Program-made: the position numbers and the translations under genes
Shown: positions 1 through 8,406 of the stretch, in pieces
Numbering within the stretch: position 1 is the stretch's first letter
How the letters are laid out: each line of letters begins with the position of its first letter
The notes under the pieces: model-generated
Told to the model about the DNA's origin: nothing
Databases searched by the model: none
Seen by the model: the letters and a program-made list of their open reading frames with translations, nothing else
Assembly: GCA_910588065.1 (NCBI GenBank)
Contig: CAJUPZ010000016.1
Coordinates: 1-62,699 of the forward strand
Direction of reading: 5' to 3'
DNA length: 62,699 nucleotides
From: an uncultured Muribaculaceae bacterium
GTDB taxonomy: Bacteria > Bacteroidota > Bacteroidia > Bacteroidales > Muribaculaceae

Positions 1-670
1 TTTTTTAACACTTCAACCCTTGCGCAGGTCCTAGATTTCCCCGGGTAAGGGAGCGCAGCGACCGCCACCCGGGGTAGGGTAGATGGTTTATAAGACGACC
101 CCGTAGGGTGTCGAACATCCAATATGATGGTGTGTGACCCCGACGAGGTCATCGGATGTGGGGACGCTTTTCCGGGGGTGGCGGTCGCGATGCTCCCTTA
201 CCCCCGGCTATCTGTCTGAGCACCACGCTGTGGTGCGATGATGAGGTGGTATGGGTGGCGAGAAGCTCTCATAACATCGCCTCTCGCGAGGCTCGGAGGA
301 GAGAGGGGGCGCTCTCCCACCCCAGGCCTCGCGCTACGCGCTCGTGCCGGGGATATCCATGACATCGCACATCCTGTGCTCAGACGTCTCCGACGCCATC
401 AGCTTTCCTCTCTCCTTCTCGCGACCACGCTCACCGCGGGTCTTTTTTGAGAGGATGCGCCTAACGTGTGGTCTCGCTACGCTCCACCGACACGCCATTT
501 TCCGGCCACCCGCTCGCCGCGGGTGGAAATTACCACTAAGCATGTGAAGGTGTGGTACCTCCGGCACCATCTGCGTATGTGGTCGATAATCCGCACGCTG
601 CGCATGCGGTTAACAAAATAACCGCACCCTTCGGGCGCTCATGTGTCTCCAGCGCCAAAATGCCAATGAG
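1..670. other. Gene-free, repeat-rich GC-rich region
   Basis: I see no credible coding sequence here: the open frames on both strands are short, overlap each other in several frames and look like nothing known. The region is rich in inverted repeats, chiefly the pair at 39-74 and 172-207, plus short palindromes such as GCACCACGCTGTGGTGC near 217-233 and the CCACCCGC/GCGGGTGG hairpin near 506-527. Composition is much more GC-rich and skewed than the adjacent lipoprotein genes. It could hold a structured RNA, an intergenic repeat family or decayed mobile DNA; the sequence alone does not decide. Confidence 0.5.
39..207. repeat. Large inverted repeat, each arm itself palindromic
   Basis: The 36-bp arm at 39-74 and the 36-bp arm at 172-207 are near-perfect reverse complements; both contain the core GTAAGGGAGC and CGACCGCCACC in opposite orientation. 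Each arm also begins and ends with complementary runs (CCCCGGG and its relatives), so each can fold alone or pair with the other. The 97-bp spacer carries a further small complementary pair (ACATCC near 115, GGATGT near 154). It resembles a REP/MITE-type element or a strongly structured RNA. Confidence 0.55.
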
Positions 671-671
671 A

Positions 672-1532
672 TTAGTTTGTGGTGTAGCCGTTGAGCGACA
701 GTCTTTCCGGTAAGGGAAGCTCGTTGAAAAAGAGGTCGATAGTGCGGCTCACCGGAGATGCGGTGCTGTCGGCAATGTATGTCACTGTCACCAGGGCTTT
801 TTCGCCGGTGCGGATCGTGTCGCGGTCAATGTGGGTCACGGTGCAGTCGCAGGATGGCACAATCTCCTGCAGACTGAGGGTTGTGTCGGTGGTGTTGATG
901 AGCTGGAACCGTTTTATAACTGTGTCACCGGCGGCAACCGCTCCCATGGCGATGTGTGGTTCGCTGCACAGGCGCGTTTTATTGGTGGGGCGTGTTTTGT
1001 CACCACGCATCATCCGGTGGTAAATATCGCGGATTTTGGGGTTCAATGCCGGGTTTCCGGCTGCGATGACATGGCTGTCGCTGTCAAGAAGGAAGGTATG
1101 GAATGCGTTGTCATCAGGCAGGTTGTTCGCTTTTGAGAAAAGTCCATCTTTATCGAAGGCGATGGGATGCTGAAAGCCGTCGCGCTCGATGGTAAATGTC
1201 ATGTCGCGGTTTTTGGCGGTGTTAAGAATCATAAGAAAGTCCACCTCGATGTCTTCGCTTTTGAGCGAGTTGACAAGAGCCTGCCATATTGGGAGCTTCA
1301 TCCGGCAGGTGGTGCAGCCCGCCGAGTCGAGATAGGCAATGATGGTGAAGTCTGGGTCGGTGCTGCGGGCATTCACGGCAGTGCCTCTTACCTCGAAGTT
1401 CAACTCTGCCGGGATGGCTATTTCGGTGCCGATAAATTCGGACAGCACCTTTTGCTGTGCCTGTGAGCCGCCGGAGCAGCTCCACAAGTTCACAGCCACT
1501 GCCAATGCGATAATCTTTCCAATCAGTTTCAT
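672..1532 (-). CDS. DUF1573-type lipoprotein with thioredoxin-like domain
   Basis: This predicted lipoprotein of 286 residues begins at the ATG at 1532, which opens a lipoprotein signal (LWSC, acylated Cys19); an in-frame start farther upstream would put 39 unrelated residues before it. The middle resembles a thioredoxin/TlpA-like fold with a CTTC motif after YLDSAG, and the C-terminal ~90 residues match the DUF1573 beta-sandwich, which in this order is common on secreted and envelope proteins. It is the last gene of the peptide locus that includes the propeller lipoprotein, the NVEALA peptide and the DUF3244 protein. The CxxC suggests a redox or disulfide role at the cell surface or periplasm, but its substrate is unknown. 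Confidence 0.8.
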   Translation of the reverse strand: MKLIGKIIALAVAVNLWSCSGGSQAQQKVLSEFIGTEIAIPAELNFEVRGTAVNARSTDPDFTIIAYLDSAGCTTCRMKLPIWQALVNSLKSEDIEVDFLMILNTAKNRDMTFTIERDGFQHPIAFDKDGLFSKANNLPDDNAFHTFLLDSDSHVIAAGNPALNPKIRDIYHRMMRGDKTRPTNKTRLCSEPHIAMGAVAAGDTVIKRFQLINTTDTTLSLQEIVPSCDCTVTHIDRDTIRTGEKALVTVTYIADSTASPVSRTIDLFFNELPLPERLSLNGYTTN

Positions 1533-1556
1533 TATATATAATGCTGTCAGTGACTT

Positions 1557-1626
1557 AACTGAGTAGAGGCACCTGCAAGCATGGCACGCCCAAGCTTGCA
1601 GATGCCTTTGCCACTCAGTTTTTTTG
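1557..1626. repeat. Long imperfect inverted repeat ending in a T-run
   Basis: Between the propeller lipoprotein and the DUF1573 lipoprotein, nested complementary blocks lie in order: ACTGAGT (1558), GGCA (1568), CTGCAAGC (1573), then GCTTGCAG (1594), TGCC (1603) and ACTCAGT (1613), followed by seven T on the + strand. This is a rho-independent terminator shape for the + strand, yet no + strand gene precedes it. On the - strand it would be a stable hairpin between two co-directional genes and might reduce or process the downstream message. Confidence 0.5.
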
Positions 1627-1641
1627 AAGCAAATTAGTCTT

Positions 1642-2703
1642 TTAATCAATAGGATAACGAATAAATTTTAAATTATTGTTTCCATCAAAACTACTTAATA
1701 ACAAATTGGATGAGTCATTATAAGTGTATATGCCTGTACAATAAGTGTCAAGAACGTATTTCTTTTTCAGGTTTCCGTCCCAATCATAGACCTCTACAAT
1801 GTTACCAAAACGTGAATCCTCAAAAGAATTCGACTTATGTCCGTCTCGGTTACTATCAGTAAGCAAAATATATATATATGAACTGTCCGCGCACAATCTC
1901 AAACTTTCAGCAGAAGGTTTTCCCCTGAAATTCAATCCATCTGCGGTGGGATTGTATTCGAAAGGGTTATTGTATAGTATTCTTTCGATATTCACATGTT
2001 CCTTTTCTATCGTGAATATGAAAACATTACGATTTATAGCTGTACTGAATACATATTTCCCATTTGAATTAGAGTATAATCTGGAATTGTCAGAATATAT
2101 ACGGTGCTTTATAAAATCATTTCCATCAAAACCATCATCCGGCCAATAGTCAAGCGGGACAAAGTCCTTTGAGTTAGTATTTATTACCGCAAAGATATTT
2201 TTTGGAGAATTGAGAGGAGCTGCCGCTAGCAATATGTTGTAGTTTTCATCTGAAACGATATTTCGACTTGTGAAATACAATCCTTGCACAATTGAGTCTA
2301 AAGGGGAATAAGTCCAAGAAATAGGAGTCTTTATATCGGTTATTTTGACTATTGATTGTCCACCGGAAGTTGTGGCAATGAGATTTAGACTGCCATCGGA
2401 TGCGCAAAAAGCAGCGGCTCTACTGAATTCATAAGGGCCTTGACCTACATGGCAGAAATACCCAGTTGGCTTAAGACTATCATCCTGGATAACGGCTCCT
2501 TCAAATAATTCATGAGGGTCAAATGATGAGAAAATCAAGGTGTCAGCGTAATTGCATTCATAAACGGCTCCTGTGAATTCCTCAGGGACGTATATATCTA
2601 CCCCTTTCAATGCAACTGTTTCTGTCATTGGGTTACGTTTATTATGGCAACTTTGTGTTGATATTAAAAGGGCGATAAGTGATAATAAGTGGCAGAGTCT
2701 CAT
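1642..2703 (-). CDS. 6-bladed beta-propeller lipoprotein
   Basis: A 353-residue protein with a lipoprotein-like signal (MRLCHLLSL..., Cys19) followed by a segment starting near VALKGVDIYVPEEFTGAVYEC and repeated aromatic/glycine beta-strand units typical of the 6-bladed propeller lipoproteins (BF3164-like group) of Bacteroidales. Such proteins commonly lie beside NVEALA peptides, as here: the NVEALA gene is 82 bp upstream on the same strand. Its role is unknown; a surface or periplasmic binding partner of the peptide is a reasonable inference. Base composition is more AT-rich than the neighbouring gcv operon, consistent with accessory status. Confidence 0.8.
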   Translation of the reverse strand: MRLCHLLSLIALLISTQSCHNKRNPMTETVALKGVDIYVPEEFTGAVYECNYADTLIFSSFDPHELFEGAVIQDDSLKPTGYFCHVGQGPYEFSRAAAFCASDGSLNLIATTSGGQSIVKITDIKTPISWTYSPLDSIVQGLYFTSRNIVSDENYNILLAAAPLNSPKNIFAVINTNSKDFVPLDYWPDDGFDGNDFIKHRIYSDNSRLYSNSNGKYVFSTAINRNVFIFTIEKEHVNIERILYNNPFEYNPTADGLNFRGKPSAESLRLCADSSYIYILLTDSNRDGHKSNSFEDSRFGNIVEVYDWDGNLKKKYVLDTYCTGIYTYNDSSNLLLSSFDGNNNLKFIRYPID

Positions 2704-2785
2704 GATGAATAAATATATATAATATGCTTATTAAAGTATTGCGGCAATTAGTAATCACTAATGGCCGCAATGCTTAAGACCTGAA

Positions 2786-3040
2786 TCAATAGTGGTTCAT
2801 GGCTTGCTGCACTTCTACGAATTTAAGTTCTCCTTTGCCATCACGTGCAAGATACAGACATTTATCGTCTGCAGATACGCAAGGGATTACTGGAAGTGTG
2901 GACTCGTCGTTTGCGATTGCTTCGGCGTTTTCGAGCTGGATTGGAGATAGCTCGGTTTGGGGCGTGAAGGCCTTGTGGCCGTACACTGCCGCTGCTCCCA
3001 TTAGGAGCACTGTTGTGCAAGATAAAAAGACTTTTTTCAT
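2786..3040 (-). CDS. NVEALA-type secreted peptide
   Basis: An 84-residue protein with a signal-like N-terminus (MKKVFLSCTTVLLMGAAAVYG) followed by PIQLENAEAIAND, a variant of the NVEALA motif that names this Bacteroidetes family. The mature part is short and carries two Cys (VIPCVSADDKCLYL) eight residues apart or less, then a Lys/Glu-rich tail. Family members are small exported peptides of unknown function, usually next to a propeller lipoprotein, which fits this locus exactly. The motif differs from consensus (NAEAIA), so the family call is strong by context rather than by identity. Confidence 0.8.
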   Translation of the reverse strand: MKKVFLSCTTVLLMGAAAVYGHKAFTPQTELSPIQLENAEAIANDESTLPVIPCVSADDKCLYLARDGKGELKFVEVQQAMNHY

Positions 3041-3155
3041 TGCATTTGGGGTTTAAAGGGTGAAAAATTATTTAGTGTGCCAAAGGCACGTATTGTCACA
3101 ATACTATGTGTCGGTTAACAAAGTCCGGTATAGATATATTGATGAATTGGCTATA

Positions 3156-3533
3156 TCACAGGGATGCGGAATATGTGCGATTGTTGAACACAACGGTTAC
3201 GCTTATGCCATCCGTGCCGTCAGGCAGTTCGATGGAAATACCTTCGGAAAGCTCGGCTGTTTCCGAGGCGATGGTGATTCCGTAAGCGTTGGTTACGGAA
3301 ATTTCGCCGATACCTTCAGAGATTGAATATATAACAATTTCATTGTCATACACGCATGCCCGCACGGGAGAGTAAGCCGGCATTTTGGGTCTGTCCATTG
3401 TGCCACCATTATCGGGTAATGGGTCAATCACAATTTCGTGTGGCTTCTTCGGGGTATCGGTACCGGCCACACAGTAATAAGAAGATGTCAGTGCTACAAT
3501 AACCAGCAGTAGGGTAGAAATAATACGGTTCAT
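3156..3533 (-). CDS. DUF3244 family secreted protein
   Basis: The start at 3533 (MNRIISTLLLVIVALTSSYYC) gives 125 residues with a signal peptide; the in-frame start 24 nt upstream would sit inside the promoter region. The mature part is a small beta-sandwich (YDNEIVIYSISEGIGEISVTNAYG...) matching DUF3244, a Bacteroidales-restricted secreted domain. It is the first gene after the promoter at 3555-3586 and so likely leads a transcript with the NVEALA, propeller and DUF1573 genes. A DUF3244-like protein also follows the related regulator at 45987, which suggests a conserved partnership. Confidence 0.75.
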   Translation of the reverse strand: MNRIISTLLLVIVALTSSYYCVAGTDTPKKPHEIVIDPLPDNGGTMDRPKMPAYSPVRACVYDNEIVIYSISEGIGEISVTNAYGITIASETAELSEGISIELPDGTDGISVTVVFNNRTYSASL

Positions 3534-3554
3534 ATTTTTTTGATTTTGATGTCG

Positions 3555-3586
3555 CAAAGTTGGGGATTTCAGATTTATTATCCAAA
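3555..3586 (-). promoter_or_regulatory. Bacteroidetes-type promoter for the NVEALA locus
   Basis: On the - strand TTTG (3586-3583) is followed after 20 nt by CAACTTTG (3562-3555), close to TTTG-N19-21-TAnnTTTG with one mismatch in the TA. The start codon of the DUF3244 gene lies 22 nt downstream. Confidence 0.5.
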
Positions 3587-3803
3587 TTTGTTTTAAAAGC
3601 GTAATTTATGGGTTTAATGGTTTGTAAATCAGTGATTAATGTGTAAAATATGACAAATTTTGCTTACCTCATGTGCCGGTGGTAATACGCAGATAATTAG
3701 TGAGTTATATAAATTTCTGTCATGTTTTTAGATAGATGAGCTTGTAAAGAGCAGTATATCAGAGTGTTATGTTGAGAATTGCGGACAAAATTTCTGTCAA
3801 CAG

Positions 3804-3834
3804 CCCAAAAAAGCGATATCAGGCTTTTTTCGGG
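3804..3834 (-). terminator. Rho-independent terminator of the TPR regulator
   Basis: CCCAAAAAAGC (3804-3814) and GCTTTTTTCGGG (3823-3834) pair with a single bulge around an 8-nt loop. It lies 45 nt past the regulator stop codon. The A and T tracts make it usable in both directions. Confidence 0.6.
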
Positions 3835-3878
3835 TCGACTTCTTCAAGACCGGTCCGGGGCGGATGCGGGTGTATTCT

Positions 3879-5624
3879 TTAGAGTTTTACACCTAATTTT
3901 ATAGTGAATTCATCCTTTTTACCACCACATATCTCTTTTATATGTTCTCTCAATCTTTTCTTTTCAATGTAAACTTTGTTTGGATTATCTTTGCCAATCA
4001 ATGTTGCAATAGCCTCTGTTGATAAATTTAAGTAGATGTATGCTGCAAGAGTGTATTCTTTGTCTTTCAGCCCAGGGTAGGCATTTCTAAATCGTGTCAT
4101 CCATGAATTGTCATGAATGTCGATAAGGTTCATTATTCTTTCAGCAGTTTTTCCGTCGGTCAGTTTTCTCAGTATAGTGCGGAGCGCTGTTTCGGCAGCT
4201 TTACTACCGGTTTTCGATCCGGCAGCTCCATAATATGCGCGGCAGATATCATCAAACATAGTGAGATGCATTGACAAAATCTCGTTTATTTCCGACGAAA
4301 GTGTTTGTATTATTTTTTTGTGCTCATGGTTAGTCGTTGTAAGTAAATTGTTTTCGCTTTTAATTTTTTCAGTAGCAATGGCACCGGAGGCCAACTCGGT
4401 TTGCTTTGAGGCAATTTCTTGCTGAAGGGTTTTGATGCGCGCGATATTGCGATCCATCTCAATGCGCTTGATTTTAATACGTGCTCGCAGATATAAGACA
4501 GTAATACCTGCAATAACGATTATTACGCAGCAGATTGCAAGCAATGAGTGTATTCTGCTTTTCTGTTTGTCGACAATAGCACGGTATTTCTCGCTTTTAA
4601 GTTCCAGATTCTCCAACAGTACGGAGTTTGCCGGGTTAAGAAGGATGTTATCGGTTGTCTTAGCCATGCCAAAGTATGCATTTGAGGAGGCCTCGGCGGC
4701 TTTCTTGAACTCACCTATATTATATAGGAGTATAGACGACAATTTTTGAATGTGCATTGAATCGACAGGACGCCTGGCATTATCAGAGGCGAGTCCGAGC
4801 ATTACAGCAGCTTCGTCAAAGTTCTTTTTGTTGATGCTCACCTGAGCCAGACGGCAGTAATCATGCGCTTTCAGTTTATAGCCGTCGCGTTTGAGGGAAT
4901 CGTAGCAGAAAGTCATGTCATCGAAGTCGCTCAGCTGGTTGGCCAGTTCAATCCTTTCAATGAGCATGTGGTGTCTGAAAACGGGGGCTGAACTATATGT
5001 TTGAGCGTCAATGCTGTCCCAATATTCCTTAGCGTTATCGAATTGGCCTGTAAAAACTAAAGCATGCATGATCTCAATGCTCATCCACGCAGCATGAACC
5101 GGCTTGTTGGCAAGAGTGAAATGCTCTTTAGCAATCCTGCTCCATTTGAGCTGTTCGGTAGGGGTGTATGTGTTGGTGTATACCGAGCAAATTTCGCGGG
5201 CGCCCATGGCAGCGTAGAAGTGGTTTGAGGTGGTGATTGCTTTGTCGTAGGCTTCGTGGAGTGAGTACAGGGCTTCGATGAGCTCGCCGCGTTGCGATTG
5301 GCCGAGGCCACGGTAGTACAGTGCCTGCACCTCAATGGAGTCGCCCTGCCATCGGAATCGGTTGACGGCAATGCTTAAAAGCGAGTCGCCGGGCTGAGGC
5401 AGCGAGGCTTTGTCGCAAGCTTTGGCTGTGAGGAGAGCCATGAGGGCAGCCTGTCCGCGCGATAGCGAGCGGGGGTCGATTGACTGAATGATGGATAGTG
5501 CGCTGTCCGGGTGTTCGGATAGGGCGGCGTCTGCCGCAGCCAGCAGCCGGTCATTGCTGTCCGGCCGGTGGCTGCATGCTGTTACAGACGCTGCGATAAG
5601 GATTGAATAAAGGAGTTTTCGCAT
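3879..5624 (-). CDS. Membrane-spanning TPR regulator (RegA)
   Basis: This 581-residue protein likely senses something outside the cytoplasm and acts on transcription. Starting at 5624, it has a lipoprotein-like signal (SVTACSHRP), a long TPR-like helical region to about residue 350, one transmembrane segment (about 355-378, LLAICCVIIVIAGITVLYL), a coiled coil (about 380-450) and a C-terminal helix-turn-helix-like region (KDKEYTLAAYIYLNLSTEAI...). This layout matches a Bacteroidales family of TPR proteins with a LuxR-like end; no kinase or receiver domain is present. It starts only 5 bp after lpd, so it may be transcribed with the gcv operon, and precedes the NVEALA locus, which it may control. 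DNA binding is inferred, not shown. Confidence 0.75.
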   Translation of the reverse strand: MRKLLYSILIAASVTACSHRPDSNDRLLAAADAALSEHPDSALSIIQSIDPRSLSRGQAALMALLTAKACDKASLPQPGDSLLSIAVNRFRWQGDSIEVQALYYRGLGQSQRGELIEALYSLHEAYDKAITTSNHFYAAMGAREICSVYTNTYTPTEQLKWSRIAKEHFTLANKPVHAAWMSIEIMHALVFTGQFDNAKEYWDSIDAQTYSSAPVFRHHMLIERIELANQLSDFDDMTFCYDSLKRDGYKLKAHDYCRLAQVSINKKNFDEAAVMLGLASDNARRPVDSMHIQKLSSILLYNIGEFKKAAEASSNAYFGMAKTTDNILLNPANSVLLENLELKSEKYRAIVDKQKSRIHSLLAICCVIIVIAGITVLYLRARIKIKRIEMDRNIARIKTLQQEIASKQTELASGAIATEKIKSENNLLTTTNHEHKKIIQTLSSEINEILSMHLTMFDDICRAYYGAAGSKTGSKAAETALRTILRKLTDGKTAERIMNLIDIHDNSWMTRFRNAYPGLKDKEYTLAAYIYLNLSTEAIATLIGKDNPNKVYIEKKRLREHIKEICGGKKDEFTIKLGVKL

Positions 5625-5629
5625 TTTGT

Positions 5630-6940
5630 TCAGTGAATGGAATTGAGGGCTGCGGCAACAGTCTCGCCGAGTGTAGGATGGCCGTGGATGGCGCGCAGCA
5701 TCGCCGCTGCCGGCAGGGCGGCGCTCATCACTGTGACAGCTTCCTGCACAAGGTCGGCGGCGTGTGGGCCGCAGATGTGACACCCGAGGAGGGTGCCGTC
5801 ATCGCCGACAAGGAGCTTGACAAGGCCGTCGGTCTCACCCATTGCCATAGCCTTGCCGTTTGCGCGGAAGGTGGCTTTACCCACCCGGAAGGGGATGCCG
5901 CTTTCGGCGCACTGCTTTTCGGTGGCTCCCACCATGGCGCATTCAGGGGTGGTGAACACCGCAGCGGGTATATGGTCGAGATCTACCTGCTGCCCTAACA
6001 CTCTCTTGCCCTGGGCGGCCGCTGCGTGTGCGAGCATGCAGCGGCCGTTGACATCGCCGATGGCATATACTCCATCGATGTTTGTGAGCATGTTGCTGTC
6101 AACGGCTATTGCACCGCGGGGTGTGAGCGCTATACCGGCCTCGGCGGCTCCGGGAGGAATCACGGGGGTGCGTCCGACCGCCATGAGCACCATGTCGGCG
6201 GCATAGCTGCGGGGCTTGCCTTTTACTGAGCATTCCACCCCCTGAGGTGTTATCGCAGTGACAGGGGCTGAGGTGACAATCTCCACTCCGGAGCGTTTGA
6301 GGCTCATGCGCAGACGCTTGGCAATCTCCTCGTCGAAGGTGGGAAGAATCTCGGGACAGTATTCGAGCACGGTGACTTTGACGCCGAAGGCTGAGAAGAT
6401 ACCGGCAAACTCCATGCCTATTACTCCGCCGCCGATGATGGCGATGGATGCGGGCAGGGCGGTCATGTCGAGGGCAAAATCGCTGTTGACGGCGAGTTCG
6501 GCTCCGGGAATGGGGAGGGTAGCGGGGCGCGAGCCGGTGGCGATGATGATTTTGGGGGCGGTGAATGTGTCGGAGTCAACCTTTACGGTGTGGGGGTCGA
6601 CAAAGGAGGCTTCGCCATTTATCACAGTCACTTTGGAGAGTACGGACGCGACACCTTCGCGCAGCTGCGTCACAATGTCGTTTTTGCGGGCGATTGCGCG
6701 CGGGTAGTCAAAGGTTATCTCTGTGGCGGTAACTCCGAATTGGGCCGCGTCGCTTACCGTACGGACAACCTCTGCGCTGCGGCATAGAGCTTTGGTGGGG
6801 ATGCACCCGCGGTTGAGGCATGTGCCCCCGAGCTCGCCGCGCTCTATGAGCAGCACGGATGCGCCGGCGGCAGCGGCCTCGGCGGCAGTCTCATAGCCGC
6901 CGGGGCCGGCACCGATGATAATGATGTCTGCGGTTGTCAT
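5630..6940 (-). CDS. lpdA: Dihydrolipoyl dehydrogenase (glycine cleavage L protein)
   Basis: A flavoprotein of 436 residues that reoxidises the dihydrolipoyl arm of GcvH with NAD+. The FAD-binding GAGPGG (residues 10-15), the redox pair Cys41/Cys46 in GGTCLNRGCIPT, a second dinucleotide fold (IAIIGGGVIGMEFAGIF), the FAD motif YAIGDVNG and the C-terminal HGHPTLGE with the active-site His/Glu are all visible. The start at 6940 overlaps the gcvPB stop in an ATGA, which is preferred over the ATG 27 nt upstream. As last enzyme of the gcv operon it is presumably dedicated to glycine cleavage, though it could also serve 2-oxoacid dehydrogenases. Confidence 0.93.
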   Translation of the reverse strand: MTTADIIIIGAGPGGYETAAEAAAAGASVLLIERGELGGTCLNRGCIPTKALCRSAEVVRTVSDAAQFGVTATEITFDYPRAIARKNDIVTQLREGVASVLSKVTVINGEASFVDPHTVKVDSDTFTAPKIIIATGSRPATLPIPGAELAVNSDFALDMTALPASIAIIGGGVIGMEFAGIFSAFGVKVTVLEYCPEILPTFDEEIAKRLRMSLKRSGVEIVTSAPVTAITPQGVECSVKGKPRSYAADMVLMAVGRTPVIPPGAAEAGIALTPRGAIAVDSNMLTNIDGVYAIGDVNGRCMLAHAAAAQGKRVLGQQVDLDHIPAAVFTTPECAMVGATEKQCAESGIPFRVGKATFRANGKAMAMGETDGLVKLLVGDDGTLLGCHICGPHAADLVQEAVTVMSAALPAAAMLRAIHGHPTLGETVAAALNSIH

Positions 6941-8403
6941 TGTGCGGAGGTTTTGAGGTCGTTCCATGTCACGCGCGGGTTGAGAGCGGCGGCGGTGTCG
7001 TCAGGGCGTCTCACCGGGGTTGTCAGCGGCGCTTCCTTGAGACATTCAGGGGCTGTTGCCGCCTCGCGGGCGATAGAGCGCATCGCATCGATGAAGCTGT
7101 CGAGGGTTTCCTTGCTCTCGGTTTCGGTGGGCTCAATCATCAGCGACTCATGAAACAGGAGGGGAAAATAGATTGTCGGGGCGTGGAACCCGTAGTCAAG
7201 CAGCCGCTTGGCAATGTTGAGGGTTGTGACGCCGGTGCTCTTGTCTATAAGGCCGTCAAACACAAATTCGTGTTTGCACACTCTGTCAATCGGCAGCTTG
7301 TAGAGGTCGCGCAGACTCTCTTTGATGTAATTGGCATTGAGAGTGGCGAGGGGGCCGGCCTGGCAAAGCCCTTCGTTGCCGAGCGACATGATGTAGGACA
7401 GCGCGCGGAGCTGCACGGCGAAGTTGCCTAATGTAGCCGATATGCTGCCGAGTGAATCGGGCGATGTTGTCACGGCAAATGAACCGTCGGCTTTTTTGAC
7501 AACGCGTGGATTGGGGAGGAATTTCTCGAGTCCGGCGCACACGCCCACCGGTCCGCTGCCGGGTCCACCGCCACCGTGGGGCGTGGAGAAGGTTTTGTGG
7601 AGGTTGATGTGCATCACATCGAAGCCCATGTCGCCGGGGCGTGCTATGCCGAGCATGGGGTTGAGGTTTGCGCCGTCGTAGTACATCAAGGCACCCGCTT
7701 TGTGCACCATTTCGGAGATTTCGGCTACATTGCTTTCGAAGATGCCTGCGGTGTTGGGGTTGGTCATCATCACGGCGGCCACGGAGTCGTCGAGCAGCGC
7801 GCCGAGAGCCTGCACGTCAACAGTGCCGTCAGGCAGACTCTTCACCTCCACCACCTTCAGCCCGGCCACCGCCGCGCTGGCGGGGTTGGTGCCGTGGGCG
7901 CTGTCGGGCACAATCACTTTTGTGCGCCCTTTGTCGCCCCTGCTGTCGTGGTAAGCGCGGATAACCATCAGCCCGGTGAGCTCGCCGTGTGCTCCGGCAA
8001 AGGGGTTGAGTGTGAACTCGGCCATTCCGCCGATTTCGGCGAGGCATCTCTGCAGGGTCCAGTAAGCCTCGAGAGCGCCCTGAACGCTTTCGTCAGGCGC
8101 AGCGGGGTGTAGGCGTGTCATTGCGTGGTGGGCGCACACCTCGTCGTTGATTTTGGGGTTGTACTTCATGGTGCATGAGCCGAGCGGGTAGAAGCCGGTG
8201 TCCACTCCAAAGTTGTTTGTGCTCATGTTGGTGTAGTGTCTCACCACAGTGGGCTCGTCAACGCATGGCAGGTTGACGGTGTGGGCGCGGGTGAGATGGG
8301 TCGGGAGGTCCACCTGCGGACATCCCGCATCCGGAATCGCGGCGCCACGGCGCCCGCTGCGTGACAGCTCAAAAATCAGTTTCCCGTAATATTCGTTGTT
8401 CAT
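6937..8403 (-). CDS. gcvPB: Glycine dehydrogenase (decarboxylating) subunit 2
   Basis: The PLP-bearing half of a split P protein (488 residues), which decarboxylates glycine and passes the aminomethyl group to the lipoyl arm of GcvH. The Schiff-base Lys270 lies in HINLHKTFSTPHGGGGPG, and the glycine-rich loop after it is intact. It follows gcvPA by 3 bp and overlaps lpd by 4 bp, so the subunits are translationally close. Many Bacteroidetes carry a fused GcvP; here it is clearly two genes. Full length, no defect seen. Confidence 0.95.
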   Translation of the reverse strand: MNNEYYGKLIFELSRSGRRGAAIPDAGCPQVDLPTHLTRAHTVNLPCVDEPTVVRHYTNMSTNNFGVDTGFYPLGSCTMKYNPKINDEVCAHHAMTRLHPAAPDESVQGALEAYWTLQRCLAEIGGMAEFTLNPFAGAHGELTGLMVIRAYHDSRGDKGRTKVIVPDSAHGTNPASAAVAGLKVVEVKSLPDGTVDVQALGALLDDSVAAVMMTNPNTAGIFESNVAEISEMVHKAGALMYYDGANLNPMLGIARPGDMGFDVMHINLHKTFSTPHGGGGPGSGPVGVCAGLEKFLPNPRVVKKADGSFAVTTSPDSLGSISATLGNFAVQLRALSYIMSLGNEGLCQAGPLATLNANYIKESLRDLYKLPIDRVCKHEFVFDGLIDKSTGVTTLNIAKRLLDYGFHAPTIYFPLLFHESLMIEPTETESKETLDSFIDAMRSIAREAATAPECLKEAPLTTPVRRPDDTAAALNPRVTWNDLKTSAQ

Positions 8404-8406
8404 GGC

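Larger units (their letters stand above)
3534..3878. other. 345-bp intergenic region with terminator and promoter
   Basis: This gap between the TPR regulator and the DUF3244 gene holds no gene. It contains the regulator's terminator (3804-3834) and the promoter for the peptide locus (3555-3586). The stretch in between is AT-rich and could carry operator sites; a loosely repeated AATYAGTGA occurs at 3627 and 3695, too weak to call. Confidence 0.6.

Noticed and set aside
3627..3703. Operator repeats (AATYAGTGA) before the NVEALA locus
   Set aside because: Only nine degenerate bases are shared, which is expected by chance in AT-rich DNA.
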